Assembly (NCBI GenBank): GCA_965220365.1 | Contig: OZ244823.1 | Span: 1,736,001 to 1,800,000 of the forward strand | DNA: 64,000 nucleotides | Direction: 5' to 3' | DNA from: Bin80 sp965220365 | GTDB lineage: Bacteria; Bacteroidota; Rhodothermia; Rhodothermales; Bin80 | Shown: positions 24,841 through 34,535 of the stretch, one piece after another | How positions within the stretch are numbered: the first letter of the stretch is position 1 | Layout: every line of letters starts with the position of its first letter | Program-made: the position numbers and the translations under genes | The notes under the pieces: generated by a model | Told to the model about the DNA's origin: nothing | The model's input: only the letters and a program-made list of their open reading frames with translations | Database searches by the model: none

Positions 24841-27800
24841 CTAGCGCCATTTCCTTCGATCTCGGCGAACGTCTTCTTTGTCTCGCTGAGGTCTGAAAAT
24901 GAATTGCCCGCTGAAAAAGAGGAAAAACCAGGAGTCAAAGGCAGAATACATGACCGGCACGATAACCAGAGTGAGGAATGTTGAAAAAGACAACCCGCTG
25001 ATGATTGCAATGCCCATAGGTCCCCAGAATTGAGTGTTCTGTGATCCAAACTGGATATTCGGTGCCAGATCTGCCAATAACCCAACAAAATCTATATTGA
25101 GCCCGAATGTGAGCGGTACCAGACCAATCACAGTCGTCAGGAAGGTGAGTAGTACCGGTCGAAGACGTGTAGCTCCACCGTCGATGATCGCTTCCAGTTT
25201 ACTTTTGCCTCGTTCTCGTAGCTGGTTGATGTAGTCAATCAGCACAATATTATTGTTCACAACGATTCCGGCCAGGCTGATGAGGCCGATAAAAGTCATC
25301 AATCCGAAAGGGGTACGCGTGAGGATCAGTCCCAGGAGCACGCCAATGAGTCCCAGTATGACGGCCAACATGATAATAATCGGGACAATGATACTATTGA
25401 ACTGTGCAATCAGGATGAGTGTGATAGCTGCAACCCCGATTCCCATCGCGACCTGTAAAAAGCCAAAAGCTTCTGCCTGATCCTCACTCTCTCCCGTGTA
25501 CGACAACTGATAGCCGATCGGCATAGAGTCCTGATATCCTATCAGGTGAGTTTGCACCTGCTGCAATACCGCTGCACCATTGGCTCCTGCCACGACATCA
25601 CCGGTGACAGTGGCTACGCGATTGAGATCTAATCGCGTGATGGATCCATACCCGCTGCCGATCTCAAAATCGGCAATAGAGGATAGTGGAATCTGAGTCC
25701 CTTCATGAAGAACGGTCAGTGCATCAAGCGCTTCAAGGCTGGCACGCTGGTCCTCCTTCAGGCGCACAGTGACATCGTACTCATCCTCTCCTGAGCGATA
25801 CTTGGTTGCTTCACTACCCTGAATGGCTGACCGAACGACATTGCTGACCTTGCGGGAGTCCAGTCCAAATCGGGCTGCCCGTTCACGGTCAATCTGAACC
25901 TGAATTTGTGGGCGTCCGGTATTGAGGTTGTTGTTGATATCCACCAAGAGAGGGATCGTGTTGTTTTGTGATGCCTGTCTGAGGGATTCAGTGACCTCTT
26001 CCGTGATCCGTGTAATCTCCAAAAAATCGGGGCCCATAATTTCAATATTGACAGGTTTGCCTACGGGCGGTCCAGCATTGTCCTTGTTGATTTCGATAAT
26101 CACTCCTGGAATTCCCTGAAGGGATTCACGAAGCCTTTGAAGCGTATTGCGACTTGTTTCCGGCCGATTCCCGTAATCCACCACATTCAAGGTTAAGACA
26201 GAACTCTCCGGATTGCCGGGGCCTCCCCCAATCAATCCCCCTCCACCACTACTGGTCCCCACGTTTACAAGGATATTCTTGATGTTGTCTTGGTCTGACT
26301 GATTTTCATCCAAGAGGGAGTTAATGCTGGATTGTGCAATCTGGGTAATCTTGTTGGTTTCTTCCAGATGCGTTCCCAAGGGGAGTTCCAGGTCTACGGT
26401 GATGATATTTGGGTCTGTATCCGGGAAAAACTCAACGCCAGTTGGGGCAGCTGCAAACAGTGCGATAATTGATACAAATCCACCGGCTACGCAGACCAGC
26501 AGGCGAGCGCGATTATCAGACAGTAACAGTCTGGTACGCTGCTTCAAGAATCGTCCATTCAGTAGATAGCCGATTCCACCGACTCCCATGATAATCGCGG
26601 GCAGGCTGAGCAAAATCAAGATTGTCTGTAATTCTGCTCCGCGAATCAGTGCCATCAATCCAAGAATAGAGGATGAAAGTATCGCAAAGAAACCACCTGC
26701 CTTAACACTGGTGAGCCCATTGAGATAGATAACTTCAAGGCAGTGGAGAATGACCATAAGCAGCCCCATCACAAACAGAATAGCGGCGGGGTAAAGAAGT
26801 ACGGTGCCGGCTGCTGGATTCGTCATACCAAGCACAATTCCGCCAATCACTGACAGGACGACTCCCAGCATCAGAGAGAGAAAACAGAATGAGTTTTGGA
26901 GATAGGGGTTAGGGGTGCGGATCACAGCAGTTATCGAAAGCAGAATGACTCCCAGCCCAAAGAGGGCGGAGATCCCGATCAGCGGTGAAGGGCCACTTGG
27001 GCCGCTCAGAAATGTACCGCTAACGGCGGTTCCCAAGCCAATGACAAAAACAATTACGGCACTGATCCAGAGTCGTTTACGTAAAAATATGGGGGCGTGG
27101 ACCTCATAGTCACGCTGTAACTGTATGTTCAGGAATCCACGATACCAGGTAATTAGATTCGGCAATGCCTGACCAACAAACCCCTTTGTAATGGGACTGA
27201 AGCAATACCGGTGCGTAAGCATCAGTATTGGCACTGCAATGGAAAGTACCAGAATCGTTTGCCAGTTCGCAAGTCCGATCACCAGAGCTACGCCAGCAAA
27301 GAAGGCAAACAGAATCGTCCGGAGGGCCAAAGAAAAACGCATTTTTGGATCTGTGTCCAGCCGAACAAAGTACCCGGTGATGACAGGGTTAATGATAATG
27401 GCAACAAACAACGAGCACGACAGCGTAATGATGAGGGTCATGGGTAAATAGCCCATAAACTCGCCGGTAATTCCCGGCCAAAACAGCATGGGAATGAAGA
27501 CAGCTACAGTGGTTGCAGTCGATGCAACGACGGCGCTGCCGACTTCACCAGTTCCCAGCTTCGCAGCTTCAAACCGGGAGTAACCCAGTTCTCGGTAACG
27601 ATAAATATTTTCCACGATGACCACGGCATTGTCCACAAGCATTCCGAGGGCAATGATCAGGGAAAAGAGGATAACAAAGTTTAATTCCTGCCCAATGATC
27701 TGGAATACCAGAAAGGTGAGGAACATGGAGAGGGGGATCGCAATACCCACTAGTGTAGCCGTGCGAACCCCCAGGAAGAACAGCAGCACAAGCACGACGA

Positions 27801-28869
27801 AGATCAGCCCGCTGATGATGTTGTTTTCAAGATCGTTCACGAGCTCTTGAACCTGGTCGCTTTGATCGCCGGTAACCACCATCTGTGCTCCACGCGGCAA
27901 TGGGAATTCGTCAAGGACTGTTCGAATTTCGTCAGCAGTATCCAGGATATTCGCGCCACTGCGTTTTTTTACATTGAGGGTGATGACCGGATAGCTTCCT
28001 GTTTCCGCCAGACGGATCAGGCGCTTGCCCTCTTCTTCCTGAAGCAGTTGCAACCTGGAGTAGGTTGAGCGTTCTTTGAAGCCGAGGTATACCTCTGCTA
28101 CATCCCTGACGTACACCGGGAAGCCATTCGGGCTTTTGAGAACCAGTTCTTCAATTTCTTTTTTAATATCCCGAAACTCTCCGTCAATCCGAACGAGATA
28201 GTCTCTGCTGTCTACGCGGATCGTGCCGCCAGGGGTATTGGAGTTTTCGAAACTGATCGTTTCAATGAGATCTGAAAACGTGAGATCATATCCCTGCAGT
28301 GCACGGATATCTACATCTACTTTCACCTCTCGCTCAAGTGTACCAACTAGTTCCACTTCCAGGATATCTGGGCTTTTCTCAATTTCATCTCCCAGATCTT
28401 CCGCAATTTCTTTTAGCTGTGTGACGGTAAATGCCCCGGCAAGGTTAATGCTCATGATGGGGATATCCTCAACATCAAACTCACTGACCACGGGTTCTTC
28501 AATGTCACCGGGTAGGCGAGGCTTGGCAATCTGGACTTTGTCTCGAACTCGTTGATAGGCAAAATCAAGAGATACGTCAGTTGTGAACTCAATGACGATG
28601 GTGGAGACTCCCCGCACTGAAGTGGATCGAATTTCTTCAATGTCGGATACGGATTGAATCTCCTCTTCAATGATCCGGGTTACAAGGGATTCAATATCAC
28701 TCGGACTGGCACCTGGGTAAATGGTCGTGACGACGATCGTTGGGATTTCAATGGAAGGAAAGGCTTCCTTCGAAATCGTCAAATAGCTGACCAGCCCACC
28801 CACCGTGAGCATGATCGTCAGGATCGCTACACTTGGTCGTTGCTTAATTGCAAGGTCAGTGATTTTCAT
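24841..28869 (-). CDS. RND efflux transporter permease with a large extra membrane insertion
   Basis: Inner-membrane proton-driven pump of the AcrB/MexB superfamily, 1342 residues against the usual ~1040. The standard parts are clear: TM1 with KQRPSVAILTIMLTVGG, the two periplasmic porter halves, the TM4 segment LIIALGMLVDNAVVIVENIYRY with the essential aspartates, and the mirrored C-terminal half with LAGIVVNNNIVLIDYINQLRERG. Between TM6 (about residue 505) and the usual TM7 just before EFFPDTDPN (about 813) lie roughly 280 extra residues that contain about eight hydrophobic segments. In AcrB this interval is only about 40 residues. The ATG shares one base with the stop of the membrane-fusion gene (TAATG). 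Substrate unknown; probably lipophilic compounds. Confidence 0.9.
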   Translation of the reverse strand: MKITDLAIKQRPSVAILTIMLTVGGLVSYLTISKEAFPSIEIPTIVVTTIYPGASPSDIESLVTRIIEEEIQSVSDIEEIRSTSVRGVSTIVIEFTTDVSLDFAYQRVRDKVQIAKPRLPGDIEEPVVSEFDVEDIPIMSINLAGAFTVTQLKEIAEDLGDEIEKSPDILEVELVGTLEREVKVDVDIRALQGYDLTFSDLIETISFENSNTPGGTIRVDSRDYLVRIDGEFRDIKKEIEELVLKSPNGFPVYVRDVAEVYLGFKERSTYSRLQLLQEEEGKRLIRLAETGSYPVITLNVKKRSGANILDTADEIRTVLDEFPLPRGAQMVVTGDQSDQVQELVNDLENNIISGLIFVVLVLLFFLGVRTATLVGIAIPLSMFLTFLVFQIIGQELNFVILFSLIIALGMLVDNAVVIVENIYRYRELGYSRFEAAKLGTGEVGSAVVASTATTVAVFIPMLFWPGITGEFMGYLPMTLIITLSCSLFVAIIINPVITGYFVRLDTDPKMRFSLALRTILFAFFAGVALVIGLANWQTILVLSIAVPILMLTHRYCFSPITKGFVGQALPNLITWYRGFLNIQLQRDYEVHAPIFLRKRLWISAVIVFVIGLGTAVSGTFLSGPSGPSPLIGISALFGLGVILLSITAVIRTPNPYLQNSFCFLSLMLGVVLSVIGGIVLGMTNPAAGTVLLYPAAILFVMGLLMVILHCLEVIYLNGLTSVKAGGFFAILSSSILGLMALIRGAELQTILILLSLPAIIMGVGGIGYLLNGRFLKQRTRLLLSDNRARLLVCVAGGFVSIIALFAAAPTGVEFFPDTDPNIITVDLELPLGTHLEETNKITQIAQSSINSLLDENQSDQDNIKNILVNVGTSSGGGGLIGGGPGNPESSVLTLNVVDYGNRPETSRNTLQRLRESLQGIPGVIIEINKDNAGPPVGKPVNIEIMGPDFLEITRITEEVTESLRQASQNNTIPLLVDINNNLNTGRPQIQVQIDRERAARFGLDSRKVSNVVRSAIQGSEATKYRSGEDEYDVTVRLKEDQRASLEALDALTVLHEGTQIPLSSIADFEIGSGYGSITRLDLNRVATVTGDVVAGANGAAVLQQVQTHLIGYQDSMPIGYQLSYTGESEDQAEAFGFLQVAMGIGVAAITLILIAQFNSIIVPIIIMLAVILGLIGVLLGLILTRTPFGLMTFIGLISLAGIVVNNNIVLIDYINQLRERGKSKLEAIIDGGATRLRPVLLTFLTTVIGLVPLTFGLNIDFVGLLADLAPNIQFGSQNTQFWGPMGIAIISGLSFSTFLTLVIVPVMYSAFDSWFFLFFSGQFIFRPQRDKEDVRRDRRKWR

Positions 28870-30041
28870 TACAATTCGATCTCAGGGGTGGGGGTTGAGT
28901 CCGAGGAGTCCTCAATGATCGGGACCCCGTATTCGTCTAATCCAGAGAATGACTGGTCAATCGAGACCAGATCCTGATCTGCAAGAGTAGATTGCCCACG
29001 AACGACGACCTGCTCATTTGCCGACAAGCCGCTCGTAATGACTACTTGGTTTGCATACTCTGCACCCAAGGAGACCTCCCGTAGTTGGGCAACACTATTC
29101 CCATCGTGGTCTTTCACGACAAAAATTGAGAGTCCGTTTTCGGTTCGGGTCACTGCATTGCCGGGAATCACAAGTGCATCTTCAATGGTCAATCGCACGA
29201 TGGCGAGTTCCGCGATCATTTCAGGCTTGAGTCGTTCGTCTGTGTTTTCAACCTCAACATTGATTTCAAATGATCGACTGGCGGGGTCAATGACATTCCC
29301 TGCAAAGGTGACATGCCCCGTGCGGGGCGAAATCCCGGCCGTCGGTAGACGGATTTCTGCCGGGGTACCGATTTCAATATCTCCGGCATAGCGCTCTGGA
29401 ACGCCCGCTGCAATTTGAACATTACGCGCATCGACCAGACGAAGTACTTGTGCACCGGGAATGACCTGTTCACCGGGTTCAACATAACGGGCCTCTACTT
29501 TCCCATAGATCGGTGCTTGAATGGAGGTATAGTCCAGTTGTCGTACGACTTGTTCATAGACAGCTTCCGCCTGAGCCAATGCAGATTTTGCCTGCTCCAG
29601 TGTAGTTTCCAGGCGGGTAAATTCCAGGGGACTGATGATAGAATCTGCAAACAGGGGTTGCTGCCTGGTGTAGCTGTCCTCGGCTATTTTCAGGCCGGCT
29701 TTTGCGTTACTGACCTGTGCTTCCGCCTGTGCCACGCTGGCACGAATCAGGTCATCTTCTGTATTGGCAACCACTTGTCCTACGCGGACCGTTTCTCCCA
29801 GTGCCGCGATGGTTTCAAGCGTACCAGTAGTTTTAGACGAGACAATCACATCATGTTTCGCTTCGACGGTACCCGTCAGTTCAATGATTTCATTGAATGC
29901 AGTTGGGGACAGCCGTAAAACCTCAACGTGCTTGGTTTCAAGGGGTAAGGCGAGAGATTCACTGCTCTCGGAATTGCCTTGTGGGCTTGCACACGCAAAC
30001 CAAAAGATGCAGCCGATCGGTAGGATGTATTGAATTTTCAT
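28869..30041 (-). CDS. RND efflux periplasmic adaptor (membrane fusion) subunit
   Basis: 390-residue HlyD/AcrA-type adaptor linking the RND pump to the outer-membrane channel. The N-terminus has a lipoprotein-like signal (IGCIFWFACAS), so it is probably lipid-anchored to the inner membrane. A biotinyl-lipoyl half-motif (VSSKTTGTLETIAALGETVRVGQVVA) near residues 65-90 precedes a coiled-coil hairpin (about 105-165, rich in Ala, Glu and Gln) and the second lipoyl half (IQAPIYGKVEARYVEPGEQV); the beta-barrel and membrane-proximal domains follow. The gene lies 12 bases after the TolC gene and overlaps the RND gene by one base, so the three form one operon. Confidence 0.92.
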   Translation of the reverse strand: MKIQYILPIGCIFWFACASPQGNSESSESLALPLETKHVEVLRLSPTAFNEIIELTGTVEAKHDVIVSSKTTGTLETIAALGETVRVGQVVANTEDDLIRASVAQAEAQVSNAKAGLKIAEDSYTRQQPLFADSIISPLEFTRLETTLEQAKSALAQAEAVYEQVVRQLDYTSIQAPIYGKVEARYVEPGEQVIPGAQVLRLVDARNVQIAAGVPERYAGDIEIGTPAEIRLPTAGISPRTGHVTFAGNVIDPASRSFEINVEVENTDERLKPEMIAELAIVRLTIEDALVIPGNAVTRTENGLSIFVVKDHDGNSVAQLREVSLGAEYANQVVITSGLSANEQVVVRGQSTLADQDLVSIDQSFSGLDEYGVPIIEDSSDSTPTPEIEL

Positions 30042-30053
30042 AAAAAGGCAGGT

Positions 30054-31643
30054 CTATTTGTTGGCGGATGCCAATTGTATATCTGTTTGTTTTTCGATCG
30101 GTATGCCTAGCGCGACCTCTAGACTGCTTTGGGCAACGAGAAAGCCGTGGACGGCACGTAGGTAGTTGATCCTGCTAGTATCCAGTTGAGAAGATGCAGC
30201 CCGCACTTGCAACGTGTTTGCAACTCCCTCATTTGAGCGGGCAAGTGTGTATTCATAATTCAGTTCTGCATTTGCCACATTTGTTTCCTGACTACCGATC
30301 TGATGATACGCCGCATCGAGGTTGCGCAGCGCAACCTCAATTTCCATTTTGGTGGCAGCGGTTAACTGCTCAACAGCTATTCCAGCTTGGCGGGCAGCAA
30401 CTTCGGCCCGCTGCACGGTACGTCTACGTTGAAGTCCATCAAAGATGGTCCACTGAAGGTTGAGCCCAACATTCACAGAGGATTGCCAGTAGGCTTTGCT
30501 GAAGTAAGTATTGCTCCCTTGAGAGAAGGAGAACGGGTTTATCGGGCTTGTGATCGTAAATGTTCGATTATCGGGCACCCTGCCAGAGTAGTTGAAATTT
30601 GCAAAGGCGTTCAATGTGGGCAACCGTGACATTTTATTTGCCCGTACTTCATTTAGAGCAAGTCGGTGGGACATCCGTGCTTCTTCAAGGTCCGGCCGCT
30701 GAAGGATCGCGTGTGCAAGTGCATCCGTTGTTGATATGGAGAGGTATGGAGACATTTCATGAATCTCAAGGCTTCCATTCAGGATCAGCTCCTGCCCTAA
30801 ATCCAGTCCAAGCAAATACTTCAATTGGTCTAGACTGTTGGATGCTCTAGTTTGCGCCTGAACCAACCCTGATTTCTGATTCGCCAGTTCAACATCCATT
30901 GATAAGCGTTCAATCTTGGGCAGAATTCCATTGCTCACTCGTTGCGCGGCCTCATTACGGGATGCCTGTGTTCGCGACACGCTTTGTGCTGCAACATGGG
31001 CTTCTTGCATGGAAAGGAGTGCTCCATAGAATGCTTCGCGAACCTGTCCAATTACGATCTGTTCTTGCCGCTCAGCGGCCTTGGATATTTGCTTAAGCGC
31101 AGTTCGGTATCCGTCTGGATGAAGCATCCTGTTCCAGTTCGGTGCGTCCAGGATTTTTTGTGTGATGGTAACGGAGTTCAAGTATTGATTAGCTACCGAA
31201 AACGGGTTGTCACTGGGTTCGGCAGGGAGAATGCCCGCAGCCTCCAGCCCACGCAGTTGACGATCAGCGAACTCGGCAAAGGTAATCGGATTGGTCACAT
31301 CAAGTCCATCTGTTCGTGCGGTTTCGTTGAAGCCAAGCCAGTCGATAAAGGCAAATCCTGAAAAAAAATCTCCCGCTGAACTCCCCGCAAAGGGGTTGGC
31401 CTCTTTAATATTTCGTGTATAGGAACTTGCTCCTTCAATGGTCGGGAAGGCAGTACCAAACGCTGCTTTGATTTGCAGCCGGGAATCTTCTTCGGCCAAG
31501 CGGCTAGCTTGGAGCGCGTAATTATTAATCAAAGCAATCTCGATTGCTTCCCCCAGCGTGATTCGCAAGGGAGTCGTTGTATCCTGTGACTGAGCATTTG
31601 TTACAGAGGCAGACAGGAGAATGAAGACAAGAGCAAAACGCAT
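30054..31643 (-). CDS. TolC-like outer membrane efflux protein
   Basis: Outer-membrane channel subunit of the tripartite pump, 529 residues from the preferred start. The OEP family pattern is visible: two repeats of long amphipathic helices with motifs LGEAIEIALINNYALQASRL near the N-terminus and HAILQRPDLEEARMSHRLALNEV in the middle, and a C-terminal stretch that includes NAELNYEYTLARSNEGVANTL. The frame is open to 31685, but the ATG at 31643 gives a standard signal peptide (MRFALVFILLSASVTNAQ), whereas the 14 upstream residues would bury it. It is the first gene of the efflux operon. Confidence 0.9.
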   Translation of the reverse strand: MRFALVFILLSASVTNAQSQDTTTPLRITLGEAIEIALINNYALQASRLAEEDSRLQIKAAFGTAFPTIEGASSYTRNIKEANPFAGSSAGDFFSGFAFIDWLGFNETARTDGLDVTNPITFAEFADRQLRGLEAAGILPAEPSDNPFSVANQYLNSVTITQKILDAPNWNRMLHPDGYRTALKQISKAAERQEQIVIGQVREAFYGALLSMQEAHVAAQSVSRTQASRNEAAQRVSNGILPKIERLSMDVELANQKSGLVQAQTRASNSLDQLKYLLGLDLGQELILNGSLEIHEMSPYLSISTTDALAHAILQRPDLEEARMSHRLALNEVRANKMSRLPTLNAFANFNYSGRVPDNRTFTITSPINPFSFSQGSNTYFSKAYWQSSVNVGLNLQWTIFDGLQRRRTVQRAEVAARQAGIAVEQLTAATKMEIEVALRNLDAAYHQIGSQETNVANAELNYEYTLARSNEGVANTLQVRAASSQLDTSRINYLRAVHGFLVAQSSLEVALGIPIEKQTDIQLASANK

Positions 31644-31781
31644 ATTAGCTGGCTTAAGAGGGGATTCGGCGTGTTTGCACATCAAGGTCTGTCAATAAAG
31701 CTGATTAGAGCAAGACGAGTTTGTACGTGTATTTTTGCAGTGTGTTGAGACCGGATTCATGATCGGAGTAGAAATGAGGAA

Positions 31782-32849
31782 TCAGACAAAATCCTTATGC
31801 TGGTGTGCGTGTAGGTAGTCCACGACATTCTTGACCTGTTGGGTGCTATTTTGATGACAAACCAAGAGCGCATCATCGGTATCTACAACGACGACATCGT
31901 GGATTCCAACTACGGCAACTAGGCGCTTGCCGGCGTTGACCAGACATCGGCTGGTATCATGTACGATGACATTACCTCGGAGGACATTGCCATGGCGGTT
32001 TTTGTCACTCAGATCGTAGACTGCACGCCAATCTCCAATATCACTCCAGCCAAAACTTCCTGGAACGACATAGACATTACCGGCCCGCTCCATGATTCCG
32101 ACATCAATCGAAATCCGTGTACTTTTGTAATAGGCTTGGCGAACAGCTGAATCTTCTTGATCCGTTCCAAGGTGTCTGGAAGCCTCTTCGAAAGCACGCC
32201 AGGTACTTTTAAGATGGGTTTGCATGTTTGCCAGAATCGCATCGGCACGCCAAACAAATATCCCACTGTTCCAGAGAAAGTCGCCGGAATCCAGAAATCG
32301 CTCTGCGGTTGCTTCACCGGGTTTCTCGGCAAAGGTCCGCACCCGGTAGGCTCCGTCGCTTTCACTTTCAGAGGGGTCGTATTGGATATAACCGTATCCA
32401 GTGGCAGGATAGGAGGGCTGGATTCCGATGGTGACCAGTGCTCCGGGTTTGTTTGCCACCACAGCCGCCTTGCGAAGGATGTTCAAAAAACGATCTTCCC
32501 TCTTGACCAAGTGATCTGCGGGAAGCACAATCATGACTGCATCTGGATCCATTGCACGCAATTTTATGGCTGCATAGGCAATGCACGGAGCTGTATTCCG
32601 GCTGATGGGCTCTCCGAGGATATTTTCCTCTGGTATAGAGGACAATTGCTCCCGTGTAAGATCCGCGTAACGCTCATGAGTCACGACCAGAGTCCGTTCC
32701 GGGGGAACGATGGGAGCCATGCGGCTCAGGGTCTGCTGAAGAAGGCTTTGTTCTTCAAAGACATTGATAAACTGTTTGGGGCGGGCTTCCCTGCTCTGGG
32801 GCCAGAACCGGCTTCCAATCCCCCCTGCCATGATGACGCTGTATATCAT
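31782..32849 (-). CDS. manC: Mannose-1-phosphate guanylyltransferase
   Basis: Makes GDP-mannose from mannose-1-phosphate and GTP in the cytoplasm. The nucleotidyltransferase signature MAGGIGSRFWPQSR is at residues 8-21, followed by RPKQFINVF; later come FAEKPGEATAERFL and LWNSGIFVWRA, the standard substrate-binding segments. At 355 residues it has the guanylyltransferase domain alone, without the C-terminal phosphomannose isomerase domain of enterobacterial ManC, as is common in Bacteroidota. It diverges from the UDP-glucose dehydrogenase gene, so both sugar-nucleotide genes may be co-controlled across the 320-base gap. That gap holds no gene. Confidence 0.93.
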   Translation of the reverse strand: MIYSVIMAGGIGSRFWPQSREARPKQFINVFEEQSLLQQTLSRMAPIVPPERTLVVTHERYADLTREQLSSIPEENILGEPISRNTAPCIAYAAIKLRAMDPDAVMIVLPADHLVKREDRFLNILRKAAVVANKPGALVTIGIQPSYPATGYGYIQYDPSESESDGAYRVRTFAEKPGEATAERFLDSGDFLWNSGIFVWRADAILANMQTHLKSTWRAFEEASRHLGTDQEDSAVRQAYYKSTRISIDVGIMERAGNVYVVPGSFGWSDIGDWRAVYDLSDKNRHGNVLRGNVIVHDTSRCLVNAGKRLVAVVGIHDVVVVDTDDALLVCHQNSTQQVKNVVDYLHAHQHKDFV

Positions 32850-33169
32850 TGTAGATGTGCTGAGTCCGATACGATACAGATTCAGATTCGGTTGCGTTAG
32901 AGATACTAAAGTGGAAGTCTTCTACAAAATTCTCCCCATAGAAATTGGATCCGTGTGATCTGGGGGCATGAAAGAGTACAACAGGCCCCGTATACCGTGC
33001 GGGATCGGCATGTGTTCGCTGCTGTTTACCGAAAAGTTGCCAATTCGGAGAGTTTTATGAGAGACTCGCAGGTTGATCCCATAGTACCAATCCGTTCTCA
33101 TTACTGACTCAAAGCCACAGTCACTGCGTACAATCAAACTAATTTTGTGTGAACGATGCTTTTGTTTTA

Positions 33170-34510
33170 ATGAAAATTGGAATTGTTGGAACAGGTTATG
33201 TTGGACTGGTTTCGGGGGTCTGCTTTGCAGAGATGGGGAACGATGTCTGGTGTGTTGATGTGGATGATGCCAAAGTCGCAGATTTACGCCAAGGAAACAT
33301 GCCGATTTACGAGCCGGACCTTGAGGTCTTGCTGCATCGGAATCTGCGTGAGAAGCGTCTGACATTTACGACCTCGCTCAGCGAAGCACTCGAAAACGCC
33401 AAAATTATATTTTTGGCACTGCCCACACCACCGGACGCAGACGGGGAGGCAGACCTATCCTATGTACTAGAGGTGGCACGTGAAATTGGCACTTGGCTTG
33501 GGACTTACCCGGAGGCCGTCTACAGAATTGTCGTCAACAAGAGCACGGTTCCCGTAGGGACGGCGGACAAGGTCAGAGAAGTGCTGGTTGAGCAGGGGGG
33601 GAATCCCTGTGTGGATTTTGACGTTGTATCCAATCCTGAATTTCTCCGTGAGGGTGCTGCGGTGGACGACTTTATGAAGCCGGAGAGAATTGTTCTGGGA
33701 ACCTCAAGTGCAAAAGCTGGTGCTATCATGAAGCGCCTCTATGAGCCGTTTGTTCGGCAAGGTAATCCAATTATCATCATGGACGAGCGCTCGGCTGAGG
33801 TAACCAAGTATGCAGCGAATGCCTTCCTGGCCTCACGTATCAGCTTCATGAATGAGGTAGCCAACCTGTGTGACCGGGTGGGTGCGGACGTAGATAAGGT
33901 GCGTATCGGAGTTGGGAGCGATAGCCGAATCGGTCGCCATTTTCTTTACGCAGGCATTGGCTTTGGTGGAAGTTGTTTCCCGAAAGATGTGCAGGCACTT
34001 TTGCGAACCGCGCGTCGCCATGGCTATGACTTCAAAATTCTTCAGTCGGTACTTGAGGTAAACGAAAAGCAGCGGATGCGATTGGTTGACCAAGTACGTT
34101 CCTATTTCGGCAGCGACTTGCGAGGAAAGCATGCAGCAGTGTGGGGGCTTGCATTCAAAGCCAATACGGATGATGTGCGAGAATCTCCTGCACATGTCGT
34201 GATTCGGGGGCTTCTGGAGAGCGGCGTACGGGTCACTGCTTTTGATCCAGAGGCAATGGCAACCTCGCGTACTGTACTAGGAGAGTCGATTACTTACGCG
34301 GGGAGTGCATATGAAGCCCTTTCTGACGTTGATATGCTGCTTGTTTGCACGGAGTGGCCGGAATTTAGGCGTCCTGATTTTCAACGGATTAAGGGGCTGA
34401 TGCGCCGACCGCTTATTTTTGATGGGCGTAATTTGTATAATACCTGCAGAATGCAGGAGCGGGGATTTGAGTATTATAGTATTGGCCGTCCCGGAGTCGC
34501 TCTGAAATAA
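33170..34510 (+). CDS. ugd: UDP-glucose 6-dehydrogenase
   Basis: NAD-dependent oxidation of UDP-glucose to UDP-glucuronic acid in the cytoplasm. The Rossmann motif GIVGTGYVGLVSGVCFAEMG opens the protein; the catalytic cysteine is in GFGGSCFPKDV at about residue 269; KSTVPVGTAD, NPEFLREGAAVDDFM and the C-terminal WGLAFKANTDDVRESPA motifs are all present. The ATG at 33170 is preferred over one seven codons upstream because it begins MKIGIVG, the usual family start. 446 residues, normal length. Product feeds uronic-acid-containing polysaccharides; the second nucleotide-sugar dehydrogenase at 38154 is a different branch of the same superfamily. Confidence 0.94.
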   Translation: MKIGIVGTGYVGLVSGVCFAEMGNDVWCVDVDDAKVADLRQGNMPIYEPDLEVLLHRNLREKRLTFTTSLSEALENAKIIFLALPTPPDADGEADLSYVLEVAREIGTWLGTYPEAVYRIVVNKSTVPVGTADKVREVLVEQGGNPCVDFDVVSNPEFLREGAAVDDFMKPERIVLGTSSAKAGAIMKRLYEPFVRQGNPIIIMDERSAEVTKYAANAFLASRISFMNEVANLCDRVGADVDKVRIGVGSDSRIGRHFLYAGIGFGGSCFPKDVQALLRTARRHGYDFKILQSVLEVNEKQRMRLVDQVRSYFGSDLRGKHAAVWGLAFKANTDDVRESPAHVVIRGLLESGVRVTAFDPEAMATSRTVLGESITYAGSAYEALSDVDMLLVCTEWPEFRRPDFQRIKGLMRRPLIFDGRNLYNTCRMQERGFEYYSIGRPGVALK

Positions 34511-34535
34511 TCTCTCACCGTCTATTGAGGCAGAA

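Noticed and set aside
32157..32900. Plus-strand open frame opposite manC
   Set aside because: Antisense to a gene with full ManC signature; high Cys and Gly content typical of an out-of-frame translation.
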